From Altererythrobacter epoxidivorans (GTDB lineage: Bacteria; Pseudomonadota; Alphaproteobacteria; Sphingomonadales; Sphingomonadaceae): a DNA stretch of 64,000 nt. The first letter of the stretch is position 1. Each line of letters starts with the position of its first letter. The notes beneath the pieces are model-generated. The model ran no database searches. It was not told the DNA's origin and saw only the letters and a list, made by a program, of their open reading frames with translations. Shown here piece by piece: positions 52,465 to 62,089 of this stretch. The stretch is from the NCBI RefSeq assembly GCF_001281485.1, contig NZ_CP012669.1:372001-436000 (forward strand), in the 5' to 3' direction. A program made the translations under genes and the position numbers.

Positions 52465-54555
52465 ATGCTGCGACAGTACGAACTTGTGGAACGGGTCCTG
52501 GGCTATGACCCCGACGCCGATGAGGCGGTGCTGAATCGCGCCTACGTCTATACAGTCCAGAAACACGGCACGCAGAAGCGCGCCAGCGGCGATCCCTATT
52601 TCAGTCATCCGGTCGAAGTCGCCGGCCTGATGACCGATCTACAGCTCGATCAGGAAACGATCATTACCGCGCTCCTTCACGATACGGTGGAGGATACGCT
52701 GGCGACGATCGACGATATCGAAGCCAATTTCGGGACCGAGGTAGCGCAGCTGGTTGATGGCGTGACCAAGCTGTCGAAGATCGAGGCCATGCCCGAGAAC
52801 GAGCGGGCCGCGGAGAACCTGCGCAAATTCCTCCTTGCAATGAGCGAGGATATTCGCGTCCTGCTGGTGAAGCTGGCGGACCGGCTGCACAACATGCGCA
52901 CGCTCCATTTCATCAAGTCACCCGACAAGCGCCGGCGCATCGCGCGCGAGACGATGGATATCTATGCCCCGCTGGCAGAGCGTGTGGGCATGTACGAATA
53001 CATGCGCGAAATGCAGCTGCTCGCTTTCGAGCAGTTGGAGCCCGAAGCGTTCCATACGATCACCAAGCGGCTCGAAGAACTTCGCAGCCAGGACGGCGGT
53101 CAGGTGGATGCGATCGCGCTCGCGATCAAGCAGGCGCTGGCAGAAGCGGGCCTGCAGGTCGAAGTTTCGGGTCGCGAGAAGCATCCTTATTCGATCTGGC
53201 GCAAGATGGCGGAGCGTCATGTCAGCTTCGAACAGGTCACCGACATCATGGCATTCCGTGTCGTGTGCGATACCGAAGCTGACTGCTATGCCGCCATGGG
53301 GGTGCTTCACACCACCTGGCAGGCGCTACCGGGCAGGTTCAAGGACTATATCTCGACCCCCAAATCGAACGGTTATCGCTCGCTACACACCTCGCTGATG
53401 TACGAAAATTCGATGCGAGTTGAGGTCCAGATCCGTACCCGCGAAATGCACCAGCGCAACGAGTTCGGCCTGGCTGCGCATTGGGCTTACAAGCAGGGAG
53501 ACCGGCCGGACGGGCAGGTCGGCTGGTTGCGTGACCTCATTGAAATCGTCGATGCCAGCCACGACGCCGAGGAACTGCTCGAGCACACACGCATGGCGAT
53601 CTACCAGGATCGCATATTTGCCTTCACGCCAAAGGGCAGCTTGTTCCAGCTTCCCAAGGGCGCAACGCCGGTCGATTTTGCCTTCGCGGTACATACCGAC
53701 CTCGGCGCGCAGACAGTGGGGGCAAAGATCAACGGTCGGCACATGCCGCTGCGCACGCCTCTCAACAACGGCGACGTGGTCGAGATCATCAAGGGCAAGA
53801 ATGCGGAACCGCAGCTGTCATGGCTGGGGTTCGTCGTGACCGGGAAGGCGAGAGCCTCGATCCGCCGCGCCGTGCGGTTGAAGGAACACGCCGAAGTCGC
53901 CGAAATCGGCCGCAAGCTGTTCGACGAAATTGCCGGCCGCGTCCCTGCCAAGATCGGCAAGAAGGCGGTGCGCGAAGCGGTAAAGCGTCTCGAGATGGAA
54001 GACGAGGAAGACCTGATGTTCGCAGTCGGCGCGGCCAAGCTGACCGATCGCGAAGTCATGGAGGCGCTGGTCCCCGGAAGCACGTCCGACCTGCCGGACA
54101 ATCATGACTGGTCCCGCCGCGACCACGCGATTTCGATCCGCGGACTTACGGCTGGTGTCGGTTTCAAGCTGGCGACCTGCTGTCACCCTGTTCCGGGTGA
54201 CCGGATCGTAGGCCTGCGCAAGAAGGACGAGGGCGTCGAAGTGCACGCCATCGATTGCCTCGAACTGGCGAGCGGGATCGACAATGACTGGCTCGACCTG
54301 TCGTGGGGCAAGCGTTCGCAGGGTGCTACAGGGCGGTTGCGCGTCACGATCTACGATCGCCCGGGTACGCTTGCCGAAATGGCAGGCATTTTCGCGCAGA
54401 ACGTCGCGAACGTCACCAGCCTGGAACAGGTCCAACTCGACCATCCGTTCACGACCTACGAGATTGATGTCGAGGTTCAGGATCTGGCGCACCTCACCCG
54501 TATCCTGAGCGCGATGCGAGCGAGCGATGCCGTGGCGCAGGCGGAACGCGTCTGA
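52465..54555 (+). CDS. Bifunctional (p)ppGpp synthetase/hydrolase Rsh
   Basis: A 696-residue long RSH. The hydrolase HD domain has SHPVEVAGLM and LLHDTVEDT; the synthetase domain has HPYSIWRKMAERHVSFEQVTDIMAFRVV and TPKSNGYRSLHT; TGS (about 385-450) and C-terminal ACT (about 620-695) follow. Sphingomonads have a single such enzyme that makes and degrades the stringent alarmone. The start may be GTG 52462 or ATG 52465; the Shine-Dalgarno sequence is weak. Confidence 0.95.
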   Translation: MLRQYELVERVLGYDPDADEAVLNRAYVYTVQKHGTQKRASGDPYFSHPVEVAGLMTDLQLDQETIITALLHDTVEDTLATIDDIEANFGTEVAQLVDGVTKLSKIEAMPENERAAENLRKFLLAMSEDIRVLLVKLADRLHNMRTLHFIKSPDKRRRIARETMDIYAPLAERVGMYEYMREMQLLAFEQLEPEAFHTITKRLEELRSQDGGQVDAIALAIKQALAEAGLQVEVSGREKHPYSIWRKMAERHVSFEQVTDIMAFRVVCDTEADCYAAMGVLHTTWQALPGRFKDYISTPKSNGYRSLHTSLMYENSMRVEVQIRTREMHQRNEFGLAAHWAYKQGDRPDGQVGWLRDLIEIVDASHDAEELLEHTRMAIYQDRIFAFTPKGSLFQLPKGATPVDFAFAVHTDLGAQTVGAKINGRHMPLRTPLNNGDVVEIIKGKNAEPQLSWLGFVVTGKARASIRRAVRLKEHAEVAEIGRKLFDEIAGRVPAKIGKKAVREAVKRLEMEDEEDLMFAVGAAKLTDREVMEALVPGSTSDLPDNHDWSRRDHAISIRGLTAGVGFKLATCCHPVPGDRIVGLRKKDEGVEVHAIDCLELASGIDNDWLDLSWGKRSQGATGRLRVTIYDRPGTLAEMAGIFAQNVANVTSLEQVQLDHPFTTYEIDVEVQDLAHLTRILSAMRASDAVAQAERV

Positions 54556-54568
54556 TACAGCCGAACCC

Positions 54569-54931
54569 ATGAAAGTTATCGGTATCGATCACGTTCAGCT
54601 CGCCATGCCCCATGGCGGCGAATACGAAGCGCGCGAATTTTTCGTCGATGTCCTGGGCATGGAAGAAATTCGCAAGCCTGCCCATCTCGCTATCAATGGC
54701 GGTTGCTGGTTCACCAGTGGCAATGCGCATATCCATTGCGGTGTCGAACACGACTTCATGCCGGCGCAGCGCGCCCATCCAGCGCTACTGGTCGACGATT
54801 TGCCCTCGCTGGTAACCAAGCTCGAAGAGAACGGTTATCCTTTCACTCCGGGCAAGCCGCTCGATGGCTACAGGCGCGGAGACGTCTCTGATCCCTTCGG
54901 GAACCGCATCGAACTGATGCAAAAGGTCTGA
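54569..54931 (+). CDS. VOC family protein (glyoxalase fold)
   Basis: A 120-residue VOC protein: IDHVQLAMPHGGEYEAREFFVDVLGMEEI and DPFGNRIELMQK. The usual metal positions are partly present (His near the start and Glu in ELM). It lies 13 bases after rsh on the same strand, an arrangement common in sphingomonads. Function unknown. Confidence 0.88.
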   Translation: MKVIGIDHVQLAMPHGGEYEAREFFVDVLGMEEIRKPAHLAINGGCWFTSGNAHIHCGVEHDFMPAQRAHPALLVDDLPSLVTKLEENGYPFTPGKPLDGYRRGDVSDPFGNRIELMQKV

Positions 54932-55051
54932 TCCGACCTCGCCAAAGTTTACTGGCGTTTAAACTATATCGCTTAGTCACATCCCGGAAATGGAACTTGA
55001 GCTGTGTGCCCATGCGAAAAATCGCAAGGCACGACGGGAAGGTGAAGAGTT

Positions 55052-56884
55052 TTGACCGCGCATAATTTCGACTTCGACATCTCTCGGGATGCCGCACCCG
55101 CTTCTGCGTCGGTCGACGCACATCAGGAATCCGAAACCCCGCACTGGCTCGATCGCTTTTCCCTCGCGGCAAAGATGAATGCTGCCGGGATCGCTTCGGC
55201 AGCGATCATCCTCCTCATCGCCTCGATGGTCATTGCAACCGTGGCCTATTACTCGGGCGCCGGACGCCTTGTCGCCGATGTCGCAGGCCTGGAAGTGCGC
55301 ACAACCCATGCGGTCATGGACATCGACGATGCGGCCACCGCCATCCGCGACTTCCGTGAAGAAAACGCTCGCGGCGCGCTGGATGAAGTGGCCCCGGCGC
55401 TTGCGACTGCGCAGGAAAACATTGCCTACACCCGCAGTTGGATCAGCGACGCAATGCCGCCCGAGACGCATGGCATCGTCGCACGGTTCGACGATAAGCT
55501 CGTGTCGCTCAACGCGCGCTGGGAAGAGATTTCAAATAATCCCAGCGCATCGAAAGTCGCCGCATTCGAGACCGAACTGCTCCAGCTACGTGCCGAGATT
55601 GCAGAATACGCGCGCTCGCTCCGCGGAACGCTCGCACCTGCGGCGAGGGACTTGTTCAACGGCATCGACAAGGTGCTGATCGTCGATATCATATTCGTGA
55701 TCATCGCTGTCGCCGTTTCGCTGATCGGTGCGCGTGTACTCAACCGCCACGTGGTCGGCATGATTTCCGGTATCACCAATTCGATGGAAGAGATCGCCGA
55801 TGGCAAGATCGACACATCGATCCCCGGGCGTGGACGCAAGGACGAGATCGGCGCGATGGCACGGGCGCTAGCCGTGTTCCGCTCCAGTTCGCTCGAACTG
55901 CGAAACCTGACAGATGCGCGTGCTCGGGAGGCAGAAAGCAAACTCGAGGAGCAGAAGGCGCTGAGTGACCAGATGCGCCATTTGCGCAAGGAAAAGGGCC
56001 AGCTGCTTGAAGATCTCGCGAATGGTTTCGAGATCTCGGTAGGCGACCTTATTACCGCAGTTTCGGCAGCGTCGGATCAGTTGAAGGCGACGTCGCGTCA
56101 GATGGTCGATCTCGCAGACAATTCGCATGATCAGGCGAAAGACGCGAGTGAAGCCATGAAAGAGGCGACCGAGAACATCACTGCGGCTGCTGCAGCGACC
56201 GATGAATTCGCGCTCTCTATCAGCGAGATCAATCGCCAGGCGTCGGCTTCGGCGGAACTGGCTCGTCATGCCAGCGGGATGGTCGGAGACGCAAACTCGA
56301 AAATGACGGAGCTGTCGCAGGCCGCGCTCGAGGTGGGCGAAATCGTCGAGGTGATCCAGACGATCGCGCAGCGCACGAACCTGCTCGCGCTGAACGCTTC
56401 GATCGAAGCTGCCCGCGGCGGCGAGGCGGGCCGCGGATTTGCCGTGGTCGCAAGCGAGGTCAAGGAGCTGGCCATGCAAACCAGCCGTGCGACCAGCAAC
56501 GTGACCGAGAAGATCGCAGCGATCCAGAATTCCACGCAATCGAGCGTCAGCGACCTGACCAATATCGTGAAGAGCATTGGCGATCTGGAACAGGCCGCAG
56601 TCGCCATTGCGAGCGCGGTGGACCAGCAATCGGCTTCGGGCGAGGCGCTTGCGCGCAATATCGATACGGTTGCGTCTGGCTCGATGGAAGTCGAGACACA
56701 GCTGAAGGCCTTGCGCAATGCGAGCGATCAGACCGGATCGGCTGCCGATGATGTCGTCGATAGTGCGAACGCGCTCGATGCCCATGCGAAGGACCTGCGA
56801 GAGAAAGCGAACAGCTTCATCGCGGATGTTCGTAGGTCGGCGATCGACCTCGAGACTGACGAGTCGGCTATCAAGGCAGCTTGA
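55052..56884 (+). CDS. Methyl-accepting chemotaxis protein
   Basis: A 610-residue chemoreceptor. Two membrane helices ([20 protein letters not shown] and [20 protein letters not shown]) flank a periplasmic helical-bundle sensor of about 150 residues; HAMP follows, then the signalling hairpin [34 protein letters not shown]. The start is TTG at 55052 behind GGAAGG. No che genes are adjacent. Ligand unknown. Confidence 0.93.
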   Translation: MTAHNFDFDISRDAAPASASVDAHQESETPHWLDRFSLAAKMNAAGIASAAIILLIASMVIATVAYYSGAGRLVADVAGLEVRTTHAVMDIDDAATAIRDFREENARGALDEVAPALATAQENIAYTRSWISDAMPPETHGIVARFDDKLVSLNARWEEISNNPSASKVAAFETELLQLRAEIAEYARSLRGTLAPAARDLFNGIDKVLIVDIIFVIIAVAVSLIGARVLNRHVVGMISGITNSMEEIADGKIDTSIPGRGRKDEIGAMARALAVFRSSSLELRNLTDARAREAESKLEEQKALSDQMRHLRKEKGQLLEDLANGFEISVGDLITAVSAASDQLKATSRQMVDLADNSHDQAKDASEAMKEATENITAAAAATDEFALSISEINRQASASAELARHASGMVGDANSKMTELSQAALEVGEIVEVIQTIAQRTNLLALNASIEAARGGEAGRGFAVVASEVKELAMQTSRATSNVTEKIAAIQNSTQSSVSDLTNIVKSIGDLEQAAVAIASAVDQQSASGEALARNIDTVASGSMEVETQLKALRNASDQTGSAADDVVDSANALDAHAKDLREKANSFIADVRRSAIDLETDESAIKAA

Positions 56885-56921
56885 GGTCCCGCGCCGCAAG
56901 AAATTGGCCGACCCTGGTCGG

Positions 56922-57239
56922 CTAGAGCAGTTCCAGCGTCACCGACAGGTCATCGCCCTCGGCTAGGTCTTCTTCCCTCATCACCTTCTTGCTGACAAGC
57001 AGGATCCATTCCGATCGCGCCCTCTGCGGGAAGACCGAAGTCTTCCACCGCGTATCCCCGATCTGCGCGATCACCTTGACCGAGCCAAAGCCCCGGCGAG
57101 ACCCGAATTCGAGGCGTTGCAATCGCTCGTGCATGGCGATCGTTTCGGCGGGTTCGCCTGCAAAAGTAACCAGGTGGTATGTTCCGCGTTCCCCCTGCCA
57201 GCGCGTGAGGGCAACGTGCGCGGCGACCTCTTCCGTCAC
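56922..57239 (-). CDS. DUF1905 domain protein
   Basis: A 105-residue DUF1905 protein (AALTRWQGERGTYHLVTFAG-like; FGSVKVIAQIGDTRWKTSVFP; EWILLVSKKVMREEDL). The start is GTG at 57239, overlapping the PPIase stop (GTGA), so it is coupled to that gene. DUF1905 is a small OB-like barrel with no proven function. A longer frame to 57278 would run into the PPIase coding end. Confidence 0.85.
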   Translation of the reverse strand: MTEEVAAHVALTRWQGERGTYHLVTFAGEPAETIAMHERLQRLEFGSRRGFGSVKVIAQIGDTRWKTSVFPQRARSEWILLVSKKVMREEDLAEGDDLSVTLELL

Positions 57240-58201
57240 TCGCCCTTCACGCGGCGGATCGGCACCGGGATATTGCAAATGTCCACGCCGCCTGCTGGAA
57301 CGATGAAGAACGGGTCACGCCGGTTGGCGCGAGCGTCGGCATAGTCGGCGAAAATCTCGCTCTCGGTCGAAAGATATTCGAACTGCGGCTGCTCTCCTGA
57401 CGGCATGTCGCTGGCGATGCGAACCGACAGGATCGACGTGCGTTTGTCTGCCTCGGCATCCTCATAGAAACCGAGCGTACCCTTGCCGCGGGGAAGCGAA
57501 GACAGGTGTTCCATGCCTTCGATGACGCGTCCGGCGAGCGCGATATTGCGATCAAGCTGGCGCGGTGCGTGGCCGATCACTGTGTAGAGCGAGCTGCCGT
57601 CGCCGGTGTTGGGCGACATTCCGCGCGCGACACCGACCATGCCGTAGCAGTGTGTGGGCCAAGCTTGGTATTCAAGTGTGTGCGAAGTCTGCATCCTTAG
57701 CCCTGTCGGCCAACCGCCAAGTAGTGCGGTCCAGCCCGCGTAGGGATCGGGATAGCGGGTACGTGCCAGGAGGTCGTCTCCGGTGATTGCCGAAACATAC
57801 TCGTCCTCCCCCATCACCTTCAGCCCCTCGGGCAGCGGCTTGGCGCCTTCTTCGTCCCCGGAAGGGTCGCCCCACTGCGTGACGTAATTGTCCTGAACGC
57901 GGATTACGGAGAGGCCGTCGTAATATCCGCTGCGGGTGAGGGTCTTGATGTTTTCGATCCATCCCTGGCTGAAAGGAGCTGGCATTAGCTGGATCACGAC
58001 CTCGCGCGGATTGCCTTCTGCATCGGGGGCGAGTGTCATGACCATCAGGTCTTCCGGCGCGATCGGCACCCAGTCTGACGCCGCAGCTTTCTCGACGATT
58101 TCGCCAGGGGAGGGGGCCGGTTTTTCCTCTTCCTCTCCTACGGCAAAGGCTGGTGATGCGAGCGCGAGCGCGGCGGCGAGCGAAATCAGCGATTTGTTCA
58201 T
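57236..58201 (-). CDS. Exported cyclophilin-type peptidyl-prolyl isomerase
   Basis: A 321-residue periplasmic PPIase with a signal peptide (cleavage near AFA). Cyclophilin core segments include VVIQLMPAPFSQGWIENIKTLTRSGYYDGLSVIRVQDNYVTQWGDPSG, which matches the large sphingomonad variant, and a FFIVPAGGVDICNIPVP C-terminus. The catalytic Arg is in IRVQDNYVTQWGDP. A perfect 10-bp hairpin (58238-58273) lies in its leader. DUF1905 follows, overlapping. Confidence 0.85.
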   Translation of the reverse strand: MNKSLISLAAALALASPAFAVGEEEEKPAPSPGEIVEKAAASDWVPIAPEDLMVMTLAPDAEGNPREVVIQLMPAPFSQGWIENIKTLTRSGYYDGLSVIRVQDNYVTQWGDPSGDEEGAKPLPEGLKVMGEDEYVSAITGDDLLARTRYPDPYAGWTALLGGWPTGLRMQTSHTLEYQAWPTHCYGMVGVARGMSPNTGDGSSLYTVIGHAPRQLDRNIALAGRVIEGMEHLSSLPRGKGTLGFYEDAEADKRTSILSVRIASDMPSGEQPQFEYLSTESEIFADYADARANRRDPFFIVPAGGVDICNIPVPIRRVKGE

Positions 58202-58237
58202 GGGAGGGGTGGTGCCACGGCGCGGGCTGAATCGAAA

Positions 58238-58273
58238 GCCCCTTTCCACGCGTTTTTGGGGGCGGAAAGGGGC
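58238..58273. repeat. Perfect 10-bp inverted repeat in the PPIase leader
   Basis: GCCCCTTTCC (58238-58247) and GGAAAGGGGC (58264-58273) form a perfect hairpin about 37 bases upstream of the PPIase ATG on the minus strand. The rest of the 257-base gap to the tRNA holds no gene I can support. Confidence 0.5.
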
Positions 58274-58458
58274 CTCGCGTGCGGCGTTCGCCAGGGGATG
58301 CCTAACCGCGCAGCACCGCTCGCACGAGCCGATATAGCACAAAAATCGGCGATGCGCTGCGTCCGGGTCGCTCTCTGCCTTGCGCAGGCTCCGCTACGTC
58401 GCTAGGGGCGGCTCTCTTGTCCGACCTGCGCACGCAAAGCGCGCGGCGGCAAGTGTGC

Positions 58459-58549
58459 GGAGCAGTGGCCGAGTGGTCGAAGGCGCACGCCTGGAAAGTG
58501 TGTATACGGTAACCCCGTATCGAGGGTTCGAATCCCTCCTGCTCCGCCA
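58459..58549 (+). tRNA. tRNA-Ser (anticodon GGA)
   Basis: A class II tRNA with a 7-bp acceptor stem GGAGCAG (58459-58465)/CTGCTCC (58539-58545), discriminator G and encoded CCA at 58547-58549. The anticodon loop CTGGAAA gives GGA (58493-58495), reading UCC and UCU serine codons. The extra arm (TATACGG/CCGTATA) and the T loop GGTTCGAATCC are intact. Confidence 0.97.
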
Positions 58550-58703
58550 CCTACCCTTTTCTGGGCGCCCCTCCTCTCCCGATAAATCTCTTAAAACCTA
58601 GCGGTTTAGGGCGTTTCTCGAACCTATCCGAACCTTGCCGTTCCGCGCCAGCCGCGCTACGATGTGGGAAAGAGTGTGGGTAAATGCCTTGGAGGCGCAT
58701 GGC

Positions 58704-59036
58704 ATGGGCAAGCTAACAGCAACGGCGGTGAAGGCGGCAAGGGAGCCGGGGCGCTATGGTGACGGTGACGGCCTCTGGCTTGTTATCGGCAAGAACGGTG
58801 GCAAAAGCTAGATTGTCCGAGTCCAGAAAGACGGGCGGCGGCGCGATATTGGGTTGGGCAGCGCCAAGGTCGAGCACCTCTTCTCTGACTGGCGCCAGCT
58901 CAGCCACATCGAAAAAAGTGCGCTTCTGCAACTCCGGAACTGGACGCAGGACAGCCAATTGCGCGAGCAATACGAAGGGCATGCGGCCTGGAGCGAGCAG
59001 CGCCTGACCAATCTGCTTGGCCAACTGGCGGTTTAG
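58704..59036 (+). pseudogene. Interrupted tyrosine integrase N-terminus fused to foreign tail
   Basis: A frame starting at ATG 58704 behind GGAGG reads like the DUF4102 arm-binding domain of a phage-type integrase (LTATAVKAAREPGRYGDGDG...). It stops at a TAG (58809-58811) exactly where family members have Trp, then resumes in the same frame with VRVQKDGRRRDIGLGSAK. After that the sequence no longer looks like integrase (VEHLFSDWRQLSHIEKSALL...) and ends with TAG at 59036. It is a decayed island end next to tRNA-Ser. Confidence 0.75.
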
Positions 59037-59062
59037 GCGGCGGGCAAGCCCACCGTTCCTGA

Positions 59063-59449
59063 TCAGCCGAGCTGCATCATCTCGATTTCGTGACCTTCCG
59101 GGGTCAGAACGAATGCGATGCGTGCCTTGCCGAAGGCGACAGTTTCGCCCTTCTGCGTGGCGCCCGCTGCGACCGCACGGCCGACATCGCTGTCGACATC
59201 GCGGGTGATCATCCCGACCGGCCCCCAGCCATTGCCGATCTCGATTTCGCGCCCGTCCTTCCAGTGGAACAGGACAATCGTCGCCGACCCTTTCTTGCCA
59301 GCCATCATGTGTTCGCTGAACCCGGGGGTGTCGACCGTATCGACGTGCTTCATGCCGAAGCCATCGACGAAGAACCTGGTCATCGCGTCCAGGTCCTTCA
59401 CCGTAAGCTTGATGAAGGTGAAAAGGGCGGGGTTTTCAGTGTCGGTCAT
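59063..59449 (-). CDS. VOC family protein (glyoxalase fold)
   Basis: A 128-residue VOC protein: FTFIKLTVKDLDAMTRFFVDGFGMKHVDTVDTPGFSEHMM and FVLTPEGHEIEMMQ. It is the last gene of the leftward operon with two SDRs, a kinase and a thioesterase. The start at 59449 follows GAGGTTCAA. Probably an isomerase or lyase of the same pathway, or a binding protein; not decidable by sequence. Confidence 0.88.
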   Translation of the reverse strand: MTDTENPALFTFIKLTVKDLDAMTRFFVDGFGMKHVDTVDTPGFSEHMMAGKKGSATIVLFHWKDGREIEIGNGWGPVGMITRDVDSDVGRAVAAGATQKGETVAFGKARIAFVLTPEGHEIEMMQLG

Positions 59450-59456
59450 TTGAACC

Positions 59457-60269
59457 TCATGAGCTGGGACGGTTGGGATCGCCGGGAGGGCGGGAAGTCG
59501 GATGGGAGGACGACAGGCCGCCGTCCACGGCCAGTGCCTGGCCATTGACGTAGCTTGCGTCCTCGCTCGCCAGGAACAGCACTGCAGCCGCTATCTCTTC
59601 GGGCTCGCCGCCCCGCAGCATCGGGTTCAGCTGGCCGATCATGTGCGATTTTCCGGCGGCTCTGGCACCGTCGTACATCGGCTTGGTCATGCCCGTTTCG
59701 GTCAGTCCCGGGAGGACTGCGTTCACGCGAACCCCGGTTCCGGCAAGCTGCTGGGCCGCCGTCTGGACGAGGTTGATGACGCCTGCCTTGCTGGCGGAAT
59801 ACTGGGCCGGGCCAGCGCCCGAACGAAGGCCGGCGACAGACGCGGTACAGACAATGGCGCCGCCACCGCTGCCCTCTATCGCCGTGGCGGAATGCTTGAC
59901 CGCAAGGAACGGGCCGATGAGGTTGACGCGTAGCACCTCTGCCCAGTGTTCCGGCGTGGCGTCGAAATATCCGCCGCGCACTCCGCCGGTAATGCCCGCA
60001 TTGGCAAAGAACACGTTGAGGCCGCCGAACCGTGAAAGCGCTTCCTTGACGAGTGCTTCGACATCGCCTTCGTCGCCTGCGTCACCGGTCATGGCATAGG
60101 CCTGACCGCCCGCCTGATTGATCTGTCCGGCGACTTCATGAACGCCATCGGTCTTGTCGAACAGGACGACCTTCGCCCCCTCTTTCGCAAACCGAAGTGC
60201 AGTCGCCTTGCCGATGCCGGAAGCGGCACCGGTCACGATTGCGACCTTGCCGGAAAAACGTTCGCTCAT
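59457..60269 (-). CDS. Short-chain dehydrogenase/reductase
   Basis: A 270-residue classical [11 protein letters not shown] cofactor loop, NAG (FANAGITG) and the catalytic YSASK are intact. The C-terminal tail is extended and Pro/Ser-rich ([18 protein letters not shown]). It overlaps the upstream SDR gene by 4 bases (ATGA). Confidence 0.92.
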   Translation of the reverse strand: MSERFSGKVAIVTGAASGIGKATALRFAKEGAKVVLFDKTDGVHEVAGQINQAGGQAYAMTGDAGDEGDVEALVKEALSRFGGLNVFFANAGITGGVRGGYFDATPEHWAEVLRVNLIGPFLAVKHSATAIEGSGGGAIVCTASVAGLRSGAGPAQYSASKAGVINLVQTAAQQLAGTGVRVNAVLPGLTETGMTKPMYDGARAAGKSHMIGQLNPMLRGGEPEEIAAAVLFLASEDASYVNGQALAVDGGLSSSHPTSRPPGDPNRPSS

Positions 60270-61030
60270 ATCGTGGCTCCTCCGTCGACTACGACCATTT
60301 GCCCGGTCGTCCATTTGGCTGCCGGCGATGCCAGGTAAACCGCAGCTCCGGCGATATCGCGAGGCTCGCCAATGCGCCGCATCGGCAGCCGAGCCTCGGT
60401 CATTTCCAGCGCCTTGGGATTTTCCCAGAGGGCGCGGGCGAAGTCGGTTTTGACCAGGCCGGGTGCGATCGCATTCACGCGCACGCCGTGCTGCCCGTTC
60501 TCGACCGCATAATTGCGCACCAGCTGGAAGTCGGCTGCCTTTGAAACGTTATAGGCCCCGATGGTGGGCGAACCGCGCAGACCTCCGATTGAACTGATCA
60601 CGATGATCGCTCCGTCCTTGCGCTCGCGCATGTCGGGAAGGGCGAGCTGGATCAGCCAGTGGTTGGACAGGATATTGTTGTCCAGCACCTTGCGGAACTG
60701 GTCGTCCTCTATGCCATCCATCGAACCGTAATAGGGATTGGTCGCGGCATTGCAGACGAGGATATCGACCGGGCCAAGCTGCTCGCGCGAGCGGGCAAAC
60801 AAGTCGGCAAGCTGCGCCTTGTCGGAAATGCTGGCCGCTATGGCGATGGCGCTTCCTTCGCCGTGCTCGGCGTTGATCGCAGCGGCAACCTCGTCGCAAA
60901 CCTCCTGCTTGCGGCTCGAAATGACGACGCGGGCGCCCTGTGCGGCAAGCTCTTCCGCGATCGCCTTGCCGATCCCCTTGCTCGATCCAGTGACGATGGC
61001 GACCTTTCCGGTCAGGTCGAAAAGCGACAT
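60266..61030 (-). CDS. Short-chain dehydrogenase/reductase
   Basis: A 254-residue classical [11 protein letters not shown], a CNAATN in place of NNAG, and the catalytic YNVSK are visible. It sits between the second APH-fold kinase gene and another SDR. GAGGAGAAGGAAAC is a strong Shine-Dalgarno sequence. Confidence 0.92.
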   Translation of the reverse strand: MSLFDLTGKVAIVTGSSKGIGKAIAEELAAQGARVVISSRKQEVCDEVAAAINAEHGEGSAIAIAASISDKAQLADLFARSREQLGPVDILVCNAATNPYYGSMDGIEDDQFRKVLDNNILSNHWLIQLALPDMRERKDGAIIVISSIGGLRGSPTIGAYNVSKAADFQLVRNYAVENGQHGVRVNAIAPGLVKTDFARALWENPKALEMTEARLPMRRIGEPRDIAGAAVYLASPAAKWTTGQMVVVDGGATI

Positions 61031-61051
61031 GTTTCCTTCTCCTCTCGAATT

Positions 61052-62089
61052 TCAGATCCTGGCGCGATCGGCGAAGGCGCAGGCCTGCTGCGCCAAAGGC
61101 ACGATACGTGCGGCTGCGGCCTCGGCATTGGCACTCGAAGCATTGCCTTCGATTGCGCGCTTCTTGATACCCTGGATGATGCCGACAAGCCGGAACAGGT
61201 TGTAGGCAAAGAACCAGTTCAGGTCCGGCACCGAGCTGCGCCCGGTAAGCGAGCAATAATGTTCGGTCGCCTCTTCCAGCGTCGGAATTCCAAGCGCCGG
61301 CAGGTCCAGCCCGCCGAGCTGCGCCCCGCGCTCCCCATGGGGCATCGCCCAGTTCATCGCGAGATAGGCAAAGTCGGCCAGCGGATCGCCAAGCGTCGAC
61401 AATTCCCAATCGATCAGGGCGAGAATCTCGGGGCGATCGGGGGCGAAGATCATGTTGTCGATACGATAATCGCCATGGATGATCGACACGCGGTCCTGTT
61501 GTGGCAGCGTTGCGGGAAGCCATTCGATCAGGCGCTCGACTTCGGGGATGTCGTCAGTCTGGGCGGCCCGGTACTGCTTGGTCCAACGTCCCACCTGGCG
61601 GGCGAAATAATTGCCAGGCGCGCCATAATCGCCAAGCCCGACCTGTTCGGGATCGACAGCATGCAAGCTCGCAAGTGCCTCGATCATCTCGCGATAGATC
61701 GCGCCACGTTCGGCCGGATCGCAGTCGGGAAGGGCGCCTGCCCAGAACGTGCGCCCCTGTACCATCTCCATCAGGTAGAACGGCGCGCCTATTACTTCTG
61801 CATCCTCGCACAGGGCGATGGGGCGTGCGACCGGGACGGGGGTGGGATGGAGCGCATCGATCAGCCGGTACTCGCGTTCCACCGCATGGGCAGAGGGAAG
61901 CAGCTTGCCGAAAGGCTTGCGCCTCAGGACCATCGCGCCTTCGCTCGTGTCGACGCGGTAGGTCGGGTTGGACTGGCCGCCCGGGAATTTCTCGACGCTG
62001 TCGATCGTGATGCCGGACCCGAGTTCGGACACCATCCATTTGCGGAGCGAGGCTACATCGAAATCGGGTTCGGGAACTGCTTCAGGCAT
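61052..62089 (-). CDS. ACAD10/11-type phosphotransferase (second copy)
   Basis: A 345-residue APH-fold kinase, paralogue of the one at 21770-22852. Shared motifs: GGQSNPTYRVD, VLRRKPFGKLLPSAHAVEREY, IIHGDYRIDNMIF and ALIDWELSTLGDP. It likely phosphorylates a hydroxyacyl-CoA. Unlike the first copy it has no ACAD next to it, but a thioesterase (8-base overlap) and two SDRs. It is often misannotated as an antibiotic phosphotransferase. Confidence 0.88.
   Translation of the reverse strand: MPEAVPEPDFDVASLRKWMVSELGSGITIDSVEKFPGGQSNPTYRVDTSEGAMVLRRKPFGKLLPSAHAVEREYRLIDALHPTPVPVARPIALCEDAEVIGAPFYLMEMVQGRTFWAGALPDCDPAERGAIYREMIEALASLHAVDPEQVGLGDYGAPGNYFARQVGRWTKQYRAAQTDDIPEVERLIEWLPATLPQQDRVSIIHGDYRIDNMIFAPDRPEILALIDWELSTLGDPLADFAYLAMNWAMPHGERGAQLGGLDLPALGIPTLEEATEHYCSLTGRSSVPDLNWFFAYNLFRLVGIIQGIKKRAIEGNASSANAEAAAARIVPLAQQACAFADRARI

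Noticed and set aside
61052..62089. Antibiotic resistance phosphotransferase
   Set aside because: The motifs match the ACAD10/11 kinase domain and the operon is acyl-CoA metabolism.
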